From Streptomyces erythrochromogenes (GTDB taxonomy: Bacteria > Actinomycetota > Actinomycetes > Streptomycetales > Streptomycetaceae): a stretch of 64,000 bases of DNA. The translations under genes and the position numbers were made by a program. This document shows positions 17,327 to 26,881 of the stretch, piece by piece. Where the stretch lies: positions 3,162,001 to 3,226,000 of the forward strand of contig NZ_CP108036.1 in the NCBI RefSeq assembly GCF_036170895.1. Direction: 5' to 3'. The notes under the pieces were generated by a model that made no database searches, was not told where the DNA came from, and saw nothing but the letters and a program-made list of their open reading frames with translations. Each line of letters starts with the position of its first letter. Position 1 is the stretch's first letter.

Positions 17327-18904
17327 TCAGAACTGCAGGGCCCAGGAATCGATCTTCCCGGTGTCGCCGTCGGAGTTGTCGTTCACCCGGAGCTTCCACG
17401 TGCCGTTCGGCGCCGTCTCGGAGGAGGCGTTCACCGTGAAGGTCCTGATGATGTTGTCGGCGCCCTCGCCGGAGCGGTTGTGCAGCGTGTAGACGGTGCC
17501 GTCGGGCGCGACCAGGTCGACCTTCAGGTCACCGATGTACGTGTGCTTGATGTCGACCGGGACCTTCAGCGTCGTCGGGGCGCTGCCCACCACACCGCTG
17601 ACGGCGATCGAGGACTCGACGGTCGCCTTGTCGCCGATCGCGCGGTCGGTGGTGTTCTCGAAGCGCTTGCCCGGCGGGACGGGGCCCAAGGCGGTGACGT
17701 GGAGCAGGCGGTTCGGCGAACCGGTACCGGGGCCGCCCACCACGTTCGGGGTCGCGGAGCCGATCAGCGCCGTGGCCACCTGGGCCGGGGTGCTGGCCGG
17801 GTTCTGCGACAGGTAGACGGCGGCCGCGCCCGCGACGTGCGGCGTGGCCATCGAGGTGCCGTTGATGGTGTTGGTCGCGTAGTCGCCCGTACCCCACGCG
17901 GAGGTGATGGAGGAGCCCGGCGCGAAGATGTCCAGGGCCGCGCCGTAGTTGGAGTAGCTCGCCTTGGCGTCGGTGTTCGTGGTGGCGCCGACGGTGATCG
18001 CCTCGGCGACGCGCGCCGGGGACTTGGTGGAGGCGTTGGCCGACTCGTTGCCCGCGGCCACGGCGTAGGTGATGCCGGAGGCTATGGAGTTGCGGACGGC
18101 CGTGTCGAGCGCGGTGTCCGCGCCGCCGCCGAGGGACATGTTGGCGACGGCCGGCTTGACGGCGTTGCGGGTCACCCAGTCGATGCCGGCGACGACCTGG
18201 GCGGTCGTGCCGGAGCCGTTGTTGTCGAGGACGCGGACGCCGACGATCTTGGCCTTCTTGGCCACGCCGTACGCTCCGCCCGCGACGGTGCCGGCGACGT
18301 GCGTGCCGTGGCCGTGGCCGTCCTGGGCGGTGTTGTCGTTGTCGATGGCGTCGTAGCCGTAGGAGGCGCGCCCGCCGAAGTCCTGGTGCGTGATGCGGAC
18401 ACCGGTGTCGAGGACGTACGCGGTGACGCCCTCGCCCGCCTTGTCCGGGTAGGTGTAGCTCTGGTTCAGCGGCAGCGCGCGCTGGTCGACGCGGTCCAGG
18501 CCCCAGGACGGCGGGCCGGGCTGCGTGGCGTTGACGGTGAAGGTGCGGTTCTGCACGACCGACTGGACCGCCGGGTCCCCGGCGAGCTTCTCGGCCTGCG
18601 CCTGGGAGACCTCGACGGAGTAGCCGTTGAGGGCCGCGCTGTAGGTCCGGTCGATCTTCGCGCCGTACTTCTTGGCGACGAGCTTGCCGCTCGCGGTGGT
18701 CGAGCGGGGCGCGGTGTCCTTCAGCGTCACGATGTAGCTGTTGGGCACGGTCCCGGGGGCCCCGGCGTTCTGGACCACGCCCCGCGCACCGCTGTCGGCG
18801 GCCGAGGCGGGCAGTGCGGCGGCGGCCGAGCCCAGTGCGAGGGCCACGACCGCGGTCGCGCTGATACCGGCGATCTTCCGGCGCCTGTGACGCATCACTG
18901 GCAT
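17327..18904 (-). CDS. Secreted subtilisin-like serine protease (S8) with P domain
   Basis: A 525-residue preproprotein. ATG 18904 follows GAGGAGG. Signal peptide about 1-35 (ALPASA), inhibitor I9 propeptide about 50-120 (NSYIVTLKD to VQNRTF), catalytic domain about 130-410. Catalytic residues are Asp166 (YVLDTGVRI), His199 ([12 protein letters not shown]) and Ser351 ([11 protein letters not shown]), with oxyanion Asn in AAGNES. The carboxyl domain (about 420-525, [12 protein letters not shown] and [10 protein letters not shown]) is a proprotein-convertase P domain. It should be processed outside the cell after removal of I9. The layout is like thermitase/proteinase K-type Streptomyces proteases. 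It stands alone and is well terminated. Confidence 0.96.
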   Translation of the reverse strand: MPVMRHRRRKIAGISATAVVALALGSAAAALPASAADSGARGVVQNAGAPGTVPNSYIVTLKDTAPRSTTASGKLVAKKYGAKIDRTYSAALNGYSVEVSQAQAEKLAGDPAVQSVVQNRTFTVNATQPGPPSWGLDRVDQRALPLNQSYTYPDKAGEGVTAYVLDTGVRITHQDFGGRASYGYDAIDNDNTAQDGHGHGTHVAGTVAGGAYGVAKKAKIVGVRVLDNNGSGTTAQVVAGIDWVTRNAVKPAVANMSLGGGADTALDTAVRNSIASGITYAVAAGNESANASTKSPARVAEAITVGATTNTDAKASYSNYGAALDIFAPGSSITSAWGTGDYATNTINGTSMATPHVAGAAAVYLSQNPASTPAQVATALIGSATPNVVGGPGTGSPNRLLHVTALGPVPPGKRFENTTDRAIGDKATVESSIAVSGVVGSAPTTLKVPVDIKHTYIGDLKVDLVAPDGTVYTLHNRSGEGADNIIRTFTVNASSETAPNGTWKLRVNDNSDGDTGKIDSWALQF

Positions 18905-19101
18905 GTGACGGGTCCTCCTCTTAGGTGGTGCATTGCGGGGGTCGGCGGAGCCTCGCAAGCGTGGCCATGACAACGCAGATGGCCCAACGGGCGGTCGCCT
19001 CCGAAAGGTTGACCCACCCTCGGCACGACCCGACAAGAGGACAACGAACGCGTAACATCCGTGCCATACCCCGGCCATGACCGACCAAAGGCGCTCCGCA
19101 C

Positions 19102-20214
19102 ATGACGCACGCACCCCCCGGTTACGTCTGCTCCGAGGACGGTACACGCGCCGACGTCCGGACCGCTCCTTGGGGGTGCCCTCTGTGCGGCGGGCCCTGG
19201 GACCTCGATTTCACGCCGGACCCGGACGCGGCGCTCGAACCGTCCGCCGGACCGAACTCGCTGTGGCGGTACGGGCCGGTGCTGCCGCTGCCGGGGGCGT
19301 TCTCCATCTCCCTGGCGGAGGGGCACACTCCGCTGATCCCGCTCGGGGAACGGGTTCACGCCAAGCTCGACTTCCTGATGCCGACCCTGTCCTTCAAGGA
19401 CCGGGGCGCCGTGATGCTCGTGGAGCTCGCCCGCCGGCTGGCGCCGCAGCGCGTCGTGGCGGACAGCAGCGGCAACGCCGGGACGTCGGTGGCGGCGTAC
19501 TGCGCACGGGCCGGCCTCGACTGCGAAATCTTCGTGCCCGAGGGGACATCGGAGAAGAAGACCGAGCAGATGCGGGCACACGGCGCGGTCGTCCGGGTGG
19601 TCCCGGGCGGCCGCGAGGCCGCGGCACTGGCCGCCCGCAAGGAGGCGGACGCCCCCGGCGTCTTCTACGCGAGCCACGTGTTCAACCCGTACTTCCTGCA
19701 CGGGACCAAGACCTACGTGTACGAGGTGTGGGAGGAGATGGGCCGGCGGCTGCCCGAGGCGCTGGTGGTCCCGGTGGGCAACGGCACGCTGCTGCTCGGG
19801 GCCGCGCTGGCGACGCAGGAGCTGGCCCGACGCGGCGTCAGGCCGCCGGCCCTGATCGCGGTCCAGTCGGAGGCGGTGGCCCCGCTCGCGGAGGCGTTCG
19901 CGGCGGGCTCGGACGATGCCGCTCCGGTGGAACAGCGGCCGACCCTGGCCGAGGGGATCGCGATCCCTGCGCCGCCGCGCGCCCGCCAGATCCTGGCCGC
20001 GGTCCGGGAATCCGGCGGCACCTTCGTGACGGTTCCGGACGACCGGCTGCGCGAGGCCCAGCGGGACCTGGCCCGGCGCGGCCTCTTCGTGGAACCGACG
20101 GCCGCGGCCTGCTGGGCGGCGGTGGGCCCCACGTCCGCGACCGACCCCTTGCAGGGCCGCACGGCGGTCATCCCCCTCTGCGGCGCGGGCGCGAAAACGG
20201 GCCTGGCCCCGTAG
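19102..20214 (+). CDS. Threonine-synthase-like PLP-dependent enzyme
   Basis: A 370-residue fold-type II PLP enzyme. An amino-terminal Cys pair (YVCSEDGTR, GCPLCGGPW) resembles the small zinc-ribbon start of some threonine synthases. The PLP lysine is in PTLSFKDRGA. DSSGNAGTSVAAYCA is the substrate/PLP Asn loop, and VPVGNGTLLLGAA binds the phosphate. Such enzymes convert phosphohomoserine to threonine or act on related substrates. Because no thr operon is nearby and the protein is divergent, it may be a paralogue rather than the housekeeping ThrC. ATG 19102 follows AAGGCG. Confidence 0.85.
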   Translation: MTHAPPGYVCSEDGTRADVRTAPWGCPLCGGPWDLDFTPDPDAALEPSAGPNSLWRYGPVLPLPGAFSISLAEGHTPLIPLGERVHAKLDFLMPTLSFKDRGAVMLVELARRLAPQRVVADSSGNAGTSVAAYCARAGLDCEIFVPEGTSEKKTEQMRAHGAVVRVVPGGREAAALAARKEADAPGVFYASHVFNPYFLHGTKTYVYEVWEEMGRRLPEALVVPVGNGTLLLGAALATQELARRGVRPPALIAVQSEAVAPLAEAFAAGSDDAAPVEQRPTLAEGIAIPAPPRARQILAAVRESGGTFVTVPDDRLREAQRDLARRGLFVEPTAAACWAAVGPTSATDPLQGRTAVIPLCGAGAKTGLAP

Positions 20215-20225
20215 CCGCCCCGAAT

Positions 20226-20276
20226 CCCAGCCCCGCCGGCGTTTTGAGGCGCGGGGGCCCGGGGGGGGAGCCCCCG
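20226..20276. repeat. Streptomyces-type dispersed intergenic repeat
   Basis: A GC-rich element beginning CCAGCCCCGCCGGCGTTTTG and ending in GGAGCCCCCG, with a run of eight G. I recall near-identical sequences (CAGCCCCGCCGGCGTTTGAG) in many intergenic regions of Streptomyces genomes. It lies between two plus-strand genes and can fold on itself. It may act as a terminator. Confidence 0.65.
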
Positions 20277-20397
20277 CAACGGCGCCGCACCCGGCCACGC
20301 ACCGGCAGCCCCCGAATCCGCCGAGCCAGCGCCAGCGCCAAGGCAGAGGTCGGAAATCCGCGAGCCCCCGCCCCACCCCGTCTGTTCAACTGACGGC

Positions 20398-21216
20398 ATG
20401 AGCACCCACATCGGCCTCGCCGCCAAAGCCACCGCGTTCGCCGCGCTGCACACCCCCGCCGCCCCCCTCGCCCTGGCGAACGCCTGGGACGTCGCGAGCG
20501 CCCGCATCGTGGAGGCCACCGGCGCCCCCGCCGTCGCCACCACCAGCGCGGGCGTCGCCTGGTCCCTCGGCTCGCCGGACGGCGACGCGCTCGCCCGCGA
20601 CCGCGCCCTCGACCTGATCGCCCGCGTGACCGCCGCCGTGTCCGTGCCGGTCACCGCCGACATCGAGGGCGGCTTCGGCGCAGACCCGGCCGCCGTCGGC
20701 GAGACCGTCGCGGGGGTCATCGCCGCCGGCGCGGTCGGGATCAACATCGAGGACGGCACCCGCGCCCCCGCCGAGCAGGCCGAGCGCCTGGCGGCCGCCC
20801 GCGCCGCGGCCGACGCCGCCGGGGTCCCGCTCTACATCAACGCCCGGATCGACACCTACCTCAAGGGCCTGGGCGAGCCCGCCGACCGCCTCGACGAGAC
20901 CCTCGCCCGCGCCACCGCCTACCTCCGGGCGGGAGCCAGCGGCGTCTTCGTGCCCGGCGTCCTCGACCCGGCCGTCGTCGCCGAGCTGGCCAAGGGCATC
21001 GACGCCCCCCTCAACATCCTCCTCGGCCCCGACGCCCCGACCGTCGCCGCCCTCGGCACCCTCGGCGTCTCCCGCGTCAGCCTCGGCTCCTGGGTGGCCG
21101 AAGCGGCGTACGCGCTCGTCCGCCGCGCCGCCGAAGAGCTGATCACCGAGGGGACCTACGGATCGCTCGCGCGATCGCTCCCGTACGGCGAGCTGAACAA
21201 CCTGCTCAAGGACTGA
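20398..21216 (+). CDS. Isocitrate lyase/PEP mutase-family enzyme
   Basis: A 272-residue TIM-barrel protein of the isocitrate lyase/PEP mutase superfamily. Characteristic pieces are LALANAWDVASARIVE, TTSAGVAWSLG, PVTADIEGGFG (metal-binding Asp/Glu), GINIEDGT and YINARIDTYL. The ICL signature KKCGH is absent, so it is not the glyoxylate-cycle enzyme. Relatives include methylisocitrate lyases, phosphonopyruvate hydrolases and carboxyPEP mutases. The reaction cannot be set from sequence alone. It starts at ATG 20398 and precedes the EamA exporter by 44 bases, perhaps in one operon. Confidence 0.87.
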   Translation: MSTHIGLAAKATAFAALHTPAAPLALANAWDVASARIVEATGAPAVATTSAGVAWSLGSPDGDALARDRALDLIARVTAAVSVPVTADIEGGFGADPAAVGETVAGVIAAGAVGINIEDGTRAPAEQAERLAAARAAADAAGVPLYINARIDTYLKGLGEPADRLDETLARATAYLRAGASGVFVPGVLDPAVVAELAKGIDAPLNILLGPDAPTVAALGTLGVSRVSLGSWVAEAAYALVRRAAEELITEGTYGSLARSLPYGELNNLLKD

Positions 21217-21260
21217 GACACCCAGATGCCTGCATGGGCCAACGACCATAGGATCCGGGC

Positions 21261-22199
21261 ATGAGCACCTCAACCCCGGTGGACGGCAGAGCCGCGGCCA
21301 CCTCGCACGGCAGGATCACCGGAGCGGTCTGGACCGCACTGGCCCTCGTCTACGTCGTGTGGGGCTCGACCTACCTCGGCATCCGGATCGTCGTCGAGAC
21401 GATGCCGCCCTTCCTCTCCGCGGGAGCCCGCTTCGTCACCGCCGGCCTGCTGCTGGCCGCCATGGTCGCCTGGCGCCACGGGCCGGCCGCGCTCCGGGCC
21501 ACCCGGGCGCAGCTCGGCTCGGCGGTCCTGGTCGGCCTGCTGCTGATCCTCGGCGGCAACGGCCTGGTCGTGCTCGCCGAGACCTCCGTGCCGTCCGGCC
21601 TGGCCGCACTGCTGGTGGCGGCGGTGCCCATGTGGGTCGTGGTGCTGCGAACGGCCACCGGGGACCGGCCCCCGGCCCGCACCCTGGCCGGGGTGCTCGT
21701 CGGCCTCGCCGGGCTCGCGGTACTGACCAGCCCCGGGCTGAGCGGCACCGTACGGCTGTCGGGGGTGCTGCTGGTGGTGGTGGCGTCGGTGCTGTGGTCC
21801 CTGGGGTCCTTCTCCGCCTCGAAGCTGTCCCTGCCCGGCAATCCCTTCACGGGCAGCGCCTACCAGATGCTCGCCGGCGGAATCGCGGGCGTGGTCGTCG
21901 GCCTGCTGCGCGGCGAGCACCGCGGTCTGGACCCCGCGTCCTTCTCCACCGCCTCCTGGCTGGCCCTGGGCTACCTGGTCCTCTTCGGCTCGCTCGTCGG
22001 TTTCACCGCGTACGTGTGGCTCCTGCAGGCAGCGCCGCTGTCCCTGGTGGCCACCTACGCGTACGTCAATCCGGTCGTCGCCGTCGCCCTCGGCGCGCTC
22101 ATCCTCGACGAGGCCCTGACCTGGCCGATCCTGGTCGGCGGCGCGATCGTCGTGGCGGCGGTGGTCGTGATCGTCAGCACGGAGCGCAGGAAGCGGTAG
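21261..22199 (+). CDS. EamA/DMT-family transporter
   Basis: A 312-residue integral membrane protein with ten predicted spans in two EamA repeats. The first begins VWTALALVYVVWGSTYLGIR, the family hallmark. The second starts near residue 165 with VASVLWSLGSFSASK. It ends SLVATYAYVNPVVAVALGAL followed by a last span and basic tail RRKR. Members export amino acids, nucleobases or drugs. The substrate here is unknown. ATG 21261 is the start. Confidence 0.92.
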   Translation: MSTSTPVDGRAAATSHGRITGAVWTALALVYVVWGSTYLGIRIVVETMPPFLSAGARFVTAGLLLAAMVAWRHGPAALRATRAQLGSAVLVGLLLILGGNGLVVLAETSVPSGLAALLVAAVPMWVVVLRTATGDRPPARTLAGVLVGLAGLAVLTSPGLSGTVRLSGVLLVVVASVLWSLGSFSASKLSLPGNPFTGSAYQMLAGGIAGVVVGLLRGEHRGLDPASFSTASWLALGYLVLFGSLVGFTAYVWLLQAAPLSLVATYAYVNPVVAVALGALILDEALTWPILVGGAIVVAAVVVIVSTERRKR

Positions 22200-22238
22200 C
22201 GGCGGGGCTGGAACCCGGGGTGCTGGGGCACGGGGCGC

Positions 22239-23030
22239 TCAGTCCCGTGCGGCCCGCTCGTACAGCGCCTTCGCCCGCTCGTCGAACAGCGCGGCCGTCG
22301 AGTCCACGTCGGTGTCCCCGCCGCTCAGCACTCCGATCAGGTGCCCGGCGGGATCCGCCCCGCCCCGGTCGGCGATCCACGGGCTGCCGCTCGTACCCGT
22401 CCAGAAGCCCGCGCAGCTCATGTAGAGCATGTCGGGGTCGTCATCGTCGTGACGGGTCTGCGTCGTGCAGGAGACGGGCCTGTTCTCCGGGTTGTGCTCG
22501 GACTCCGGGTAGCCGACGACGGTGACGTCCCGCTCGTAACCGGAGGTCCATTCGGGCCTGGGCGCCTCGGCGCGGCCGCCGACGGCCTCCTGGACGCTGC
22601 GCCCGTCCTCGTCCGGATCGATGGTGAGGAAGGCGAAGTCGGCGGTGTCCTCGCCCCACTTGGTCCAGCGGTCGTCCACGTGGATCGCCTTGACCTTCCA
22701 CACCCCCAGCGGCTGGGTGCCGTCGCCCTCGCCGGAGAAGGCCGGGGCGAAGGAGAGCTCGCCGATGGCCAGGCCGTCGTGAGCCACCTCGCCGGGCTGT
22801 CCGTCCTCGCCGGCGGGGGCGACGCAGTGCGCGGCGGTGGCGACGACATTGCCCTTCGGGCTGTCGACGACGCTCGCGGTGCACCAGTGCTCGCCGCCCG
22901 CCATGAGCACTCCGACGGTGGGGAAGGGGAGCACCGGCGGCTCGCCGGGCGCCTTCATGAAGGCCATGGCGCACACCGCCGCGATGCCCGCGGCGGCGGC
23001 CGCCGATGCCCCCTTCACCACCGTGCTCAT
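22239..23030 (-). CDS. Trypsin-like serine protease, membrane-anchored or secreted
   Basis: A 263-residue chymotrypsin-fold (S1) protein. ATG 23030 overlaps the stop of the upstream hydrolase by four bases (ATGA), so the two are translationally coupled. An amino-terminal hydrophobic segment (about 7-27) serves as signal or anchor. The catalytic triad is visible: His in VVATAAHCVAP, Asp in EDTADFAFLTI, Ser in WTGTSGSPWI. Cysteines sit beside the His and near SCTTQTR and MSCAGF. Such proteins often cleave extracellular partners. Its pairing with an esterase suggests joint action on an exported substrate. Confidence 0.88.
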   Translation of the reverse strand: MSTVVKGASAAAAAGIAAVCAMAFMKAPGEPPVLPFPTVGVLMAGGEHWCTASVVDSPKGNVVATAAHCVAPAGEDGQPGEVAHDGLAIGELSFAPAFSGEGDGTQPLGVWKVKAIHVDDRWTKWGEDTADFAFLTIDPDEDGRSVQEAVGGRAEAPRPEWTSGYERDVTVVGYPESEHNPENRPVSCTTQTRHDDDDPDMLYMSCAGFWTGTSGSPWIADRGGADPAGHLIGVLSGGDTDVDSTAALFDERAKALYERAARD

Positions 23031-24106
23031 CGCACGCCGGGATCGGGTGTCGGTCCCTTCATCACCTTGCTGATCCACTCCAGGGAGCCCTCCCTCATGC
23101 CGCGCACGTACGACTTTCCGTTGTGCTCACCATCCTGGATCACCTGGAGCGAGGTGTGCACGGGTCCCTTGCCGTACTCCTTCATGAACTTCTCGGCCTG
23201 CTCGCGACCGGTCTCCTTGGTGCCGATCTGGAAGTTGATGTAGACGTCGGGACCGCCCGTGTCGATCAGCTTCGCGGCGAGCTTCTCGGGGTTGTTCTGG
23301 TCCATGGCCTGCGTGTTCCCGTTCCAGAGCGGGGAGTCGGGCACGATGTCGGTGCCGCTCGCGATGGCCGCCTTGAACCGGTCGGGGTACTTCAGGAGCT
23401 GCTTGAAGCCGTTGAATCCGCCGGCCGAGGAGCCCATGAAGGCCCACCCGTCGCGGGAGGTGAAGGTGCGGAAATTGGCCTTCGCGAAATCGGGGACGTC
23501 ATCCGCCATCCAGGTGCCCATCTTGGGCTGGCCGGGGATGTCCGATCCGTCGAAGTGGTGCTTGGTGTCCGCGTTGGTCACCGGCATGATCAGGATGAAG
23601 GGCAGGCTCTTCCCCGACTGGGCCCCGTCGCTGACCGCCTGCTGCAGGCCGAGGCCCGGGCCCGTTCCCCAGTAGTTCGTGGGGTAGCCGCGGCCGCCGG
23701 GCAGGGAGATCAGGACCGGGAAGCCGCTCTTGGCGTACTTCGGATCGTCGTACTCCTTCGGCACCCACACCCACACGTCGCCCGTGAAGCCGGACTTCTT
23801 GCCCGTGAGGGTGGCCTTGCCGATCTGGGTGCCGTCGGGCAGCCGGCTGGTGCGGACGAACGAGGCCGCCGGACCGGTGGGCATGAGCACCTCCGGCAGG
23901 GCCTCGGAGGCGGTGGCCGTCTTCTCCTGGACCTTGCCGAAGGAGACCGGATCCCCTATGTCCGAGAAGAGGCCGAACTTGTACGCTGCTGCGCCCCCGG
24001 CGAGGGTGAGCGCGAGACCGCCGCTGATCAGAAGCAGGCGCAGGCGGTGGGGGCGGCGGCGACCCGTGGTCATGGGGCTGCCGTCGCCTTGCTGGTCATG
24101 CTGCAC
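23027..24106 (-). CDS. Exported alpha/beta-hydrolase (esterase-like), copy 1
   Basis: About 359 residues. One membrane span near 22-42 (HRLRLLLISGGLALTLAGG) works as signal-anchor. The rest is an extracytoplasmic alpha/beta hydrolase of the esterase-D/antigen-85-like group. The nucleophile elbow is GSSAGGF (Ser about 227). The oxyanion region is LPGGRGYPTNYW, and the catalytic His is probably in DGEHNGKSY. I chose GTG 24106, mirroring the GTG of copy 2; ATG 24073 is an alternative. It is about 60% like the gene at 25481 over the hydrolase domain, by eye. The protease gene overlaps its end. Substrate unknown. Confidence 0.85.
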   Translation of the reverse strand: MQHDQQGDGSPMTTGRRRPHRLRLLLISGGLALTLAGGAAAYKFGLFSDIGDPVSFGKVQEKTATASEALPEVLMPTGPAASFVRTSRLPDGTQIGKATLTGKKSGFTGDVWVWVPKEYDDPKYAKSGFPVLISLPGGRGYPTNYWGTGPGLGLQQAVSDGAQSGKSLPFILIMPVTNADTKHHFDGSDIPGQPKMGTWMADDVPDFAKANFRTFTSRDGWAFMGSSAGGFNGFKQLLKYPDRFKAAIASGTDIVPDSPLWNGNTQAMDQNNPEKLAAKLIDTGGPDVYINFQIGTKETGREQAEKFMKEYGKGPVHTSLQVIQDGEHNGKSYVRGMREGSLEWISKVMKGPTPDPGVR

Positions 24107-25480
24107 GGTTGTTGTCCCGTTCCTTCTCCGGCGCTCACCTCGGAGCGCGGGCCGGACCGATCGGTCCCCCTTACACCCTTTACAGAGGTATGAACGACGG
24201 TCCGGGTTGCCTGGGACGGGAGTGACGTGTCGAGCACCACGCGAGCCCTCGGGGGGCGGGGCGGGGTGAGGCGGGGCGGCGGGGCGGGGGCGGGGCGGCG
24301 AGCCGGGAGGGAGAGGCGCGGGAAGGTGGGGGGCGGCGGGGTTTCGGCGGGGCGGCATCAGCGCTGTCTTGGGGGTTTCCCGTCAGTCCCATCGTCTCTC
24401 CGGTTCGTGCCGGCCCCTCAGGGGCGCTCCTTCGTCGCGTCGCTGCGCGATGGCCTGCGGCCACCCTTGACCGCCCGTCCCGCCCCGGAAATACGAGGAC
24501 AGCCGGGAACCCCCCAAAGGAACGGGCCGGGCGATCGATAGAGAGACGGCGCGTCGGAGGGCGCGGGCGGGAGCCCGGAGCGCCTCAAATCGCTACGCGC
24601 TCCTGTCGTGAAGCGTCTGCGAGCCTCTTGGGCCGGACATAGGCCGCCATCGATCGCTACGCGCTTCTCGATCACGCGTCCGCAGACCGTCTGGGGCTGG
24701 CCATAAGCCGCAGAGGCCCGATTCGCTCCTCATGGAGGGCGTCCGAGGGCGGTTGGGGGGAGGAAAAGCGCCAGATAACGGCTGAGGCGATGCCAATCCA
24801 GGTGTGGGTGGATGCGCACCCCAAAGAGCCGACAGATTGCCCCAATTGCACCTGTTTGGGCGGGCGGCTGGGACCTCACCTCGCCCTTGATGGGGGTTGG
24901 CATCGGCTCAGCCGATGGATCGCCCTCCCGCCCCCCAAATCCGCCCCTCCCAGCCCCGAACAAGGGCCGGACGCGGTCTCGGAGAAGCGCGTAGCGATCG
25001 ATGGCGGCCTATGTCCAGCCCAAGAGGCCTGCGGACGCTTCACGACAGGAGCGCGTAGCGATTAGACGCGCTTCCCCGACCGCCCCGCCCATCACTGATG
25101 TGGCCGTCTCTCTTTTGAAGGCCCGGCCCGTTCCTTTGGGGGGTTCCCGGCTGTCCTCGTATGTCCGGGGCGGGACGGGCGGTCAAGGGTGGCCGCAGGC
25201 CATCGCGCAGCGACGCGACGAAGGAGCGGCCTTGAGGGACCGGCACGAACCGGAGAGACGATGGGACTGACGGGAAACCCCCAAGACAGCCCTGATGCCG
25301 CCCCGCCGAAACCCCGCCGCCCCACACCACCCCGCGCCTCCGCCCCCGCCCCGCCGAAAGCCCCGCGGCCTCAACGCGCTCGTCGGCTCGCGCTCCCGGC
25401 CGGGCAGGTCGTGGCCTCGTGGTGGGTGGGCAACCACGGGCCCGCGGTGGGGGCCGAGGGGGCTGGAACCCCGCCCCCGA
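24107..25480. other. Intergenic region between the hydrolase paralogues
   Basis: 1374 bases with no convincing gene. Most of it is the large imperfect palindrome described separately. Left of the palindrome (24225-24340) is an extremely G-rich stretch on the plus strand, with many GGCGGGGCGGGG runs. Right of it (25313-25480) is the C-rich counterpart. The promoter of hydrolase copy 1 should lie near 24110-24200. Confidence 0.7.
24341..25312. repeat. Near-1 kb imperfect palindrome (two inverted copies)
   Basis: Left arm 24341-24796 and right arm 24897-25312 are inverted copies around a loop of about 100 bases. The outer parts (24341-24535 against about 25122-25312) are almost identical: GTTTCGGCGGGGCGGCATCA pairs with TGATGCCGCCCCGCCGAAAC. 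Each arm holds two direct copies of TCGCTACGCGCT (24590-24601 and 24654-24665; complements at 24986-24997 and 25050-25061), all symmetric about 24825.5. Inner parts are diverged but still matched, as GATGCCAA (24789-24796) and TTGGCATC (24897-24904). No coding capacity is apparent. An RNA read from either strand could fold into a stem of over 400 bp. Confidence 0.85.
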
Positions 25481-26749
25481 TCAGCCCGCCTCGGGCTTCG
25501 GCGCCTTCAGGACCTTGCTGATCCACTCCAGGGAGCCTTCCTTCATGCCCCGGACGTAGTGCCAGCCGTTGTGCTCGCCGTTCTGGATGTCGCGGATGGT
25601 CATCTTGATCGGCCCCTTGCCGTACTGCTGCTGGAACTTCGTCATCCGCTCCTTCCCGGACTCCTTGGTGCCGATCTGGAAGTTGATGTAGACCTCGGGG
25701 CCCTTGGTGTCGATCAGCTTCTGGGCGAGCTTCTCCGGGTTGTTCGCGTCCATCTCCGCCTGGTGGCCCTTCCACAGCGGGGAGTCGGGGACGATCTCGC
25801 CGCCGCTGGCGATGACGGCCTTGAACTTGTCCGGGTGCTGGAGGACCGTCTTCATGCCGACGAACGCGCCCGAGGACGAGCCCATGAAGGCCCAGCCGTC
25901 ACGGGACTTGTAGGTGCGGAAGTTGGCCTTGGCGAAGGCCGGGACGTCCTCGGCCATCCACGTCCCCATCTTGGCCTGGCCGGGGATGTCGGAGCCGTCG
26001 TAGTAGTACTTGGCGTCCGGGTTGAGCACCGGCATGATCACGATGAACGGCAGGCTGGTGCCGGCCTGGGCACCCTCGCTGATGGCCTTCTGCAGGCCGA
26101 GGCTGCGGTCGGACCAGTAGTTGGCCGGGAAGCCGTTGCCGCCGGGAAGCGCGATGAGCACCGGGAAGCCGCTCTTGGCGTACTTCGGGTCGTCGTACTC
26201 CTTGGGCGCCCACACCCACACGTCGCCCTCGAAGCCGGACTTCGCGCCCGTGAGGCGGGTCTTCGCGATGATCGTGCCGTCGTCGAGCTTGGTGGTCTGC
26301 TTGAAGTCCGACTTCGGGCCGGTCGGCATCAGCACGTCGGGGTCGCCGGAGGGCTTGGCCTCGGCGGCCGGTGTGCCCGGGTCCGACTTGCCCGCGGCCG
26401 GGGGCGGGTTCTTGCCGAAGGTCACGGCCTCGCCGTTGCCCGAGAACCAGTCGAGCTTCCAGGCGGCGAAACCGCCGCCGCCGAGGAGCAGCGCGAGGGC
26501 GACCACGGCGCTGATCCATATTCGGCGCCGGGACCGCTCGGGCTGCGGGGGCTCACCGTCGTGCGGGTACCCGGTGGGGGCGGGCGGCTCGCCGTACGGC
26601 GGCTGGTCGTACCGCTCCTGGTAGGGCTGCTCCTGCCGGTACTGCGGGTACTGCTGCGTGTGCTGCTGCTGGCCGCCATGCCCCTGGGGCGGGTGGTCCT
26701 GGTACGACGGCTGGTCGTCAGGCCGCGGGCGCTGCGGGTACTGGTGCAC
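25481..26749 (-). CDS. Exported alpha/beta-hydrolase (esterase-like), copy 2
   Basis: About 422 residues, paralogue of the gene at 23027. GTG 26749 follows GGAG at 8 bases. Residues 1-75 form a Gln/Pro/Tyr-rich cytoplasmic tail absent from copy 1, followed by RSRRR and a membrane span (WISAVVALALLLGGGGFAAW). The extracytoplasmic domain matches copy 1: DVWVWAPKEYDDPKYAKSGF, LPGGNGFPANYWS, GTWMAEDVP, nucleophile elbow GSSSGAF and NGEHNGWHY. The Gln-rich tail resembles tails of Streptomyces membrane proteins that interact with envelope machinery. It lies upstream of copy 1 in the same direction, with the palindrome between. Substrate unknown. Confidence 0.87.
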   Translation of the reverse strand: MHQYPQRPRPDDQPSYQDHPPQGHGGQQQHTQQYPQYRQEQPYQERYDQPPYGEPPAPTGYPHDGEPPQPERSRRRIWISAVVALALLLGGGGFAAWKLDWFSGNGEAVTFGKNPPPAAGKSDPGTPAAEAKPSGDPDVLMPTGPKSDFKQTTKLDDGTIIAKTRLTGAKSGFEGDVWVWAPKEYDDPKYAKSGFPVLIALPGGNGFPANYWSDRSLGLQKAISEGAQAGTSLPFIVIMPVLNPDAKYYYDGSDIPGQAKMGTWMAEDVPAFAKANFRTYKSRDGWAFMGSSSGAFVGMKTVLQHPDKFKAVIASGGEIVPDSPLWKGHQAEMDANNPEKLAQKLIDTKGPEVYINFQIGTKESGKERMTKFQQQYGKGPIKMTIRDIQNGEHNGWHYVRGMKEGSLEWISKVLKAPKPEAG

Positions 26750-26881
26750 GAACTTCGCTCCGAACGGTCTTGACTGCCCCCGAGGGCAGAACGGCTGGTC
26801 TCCCCTAAGTCCTGATGAGCGAACCACCCGCACAGTTCCAAATTCGAGCAAAAAACATGGGGGAGGCGCGCGGGCGGGGAC

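Noticed and set aside
24418..25065. Short proteins in the palindrome sharing an EKRVAIDGGLCPAQEA segment
   Set aside because: They arise only because the two arms are inverted copies; neither has a ribosome site or a recognisable domain.
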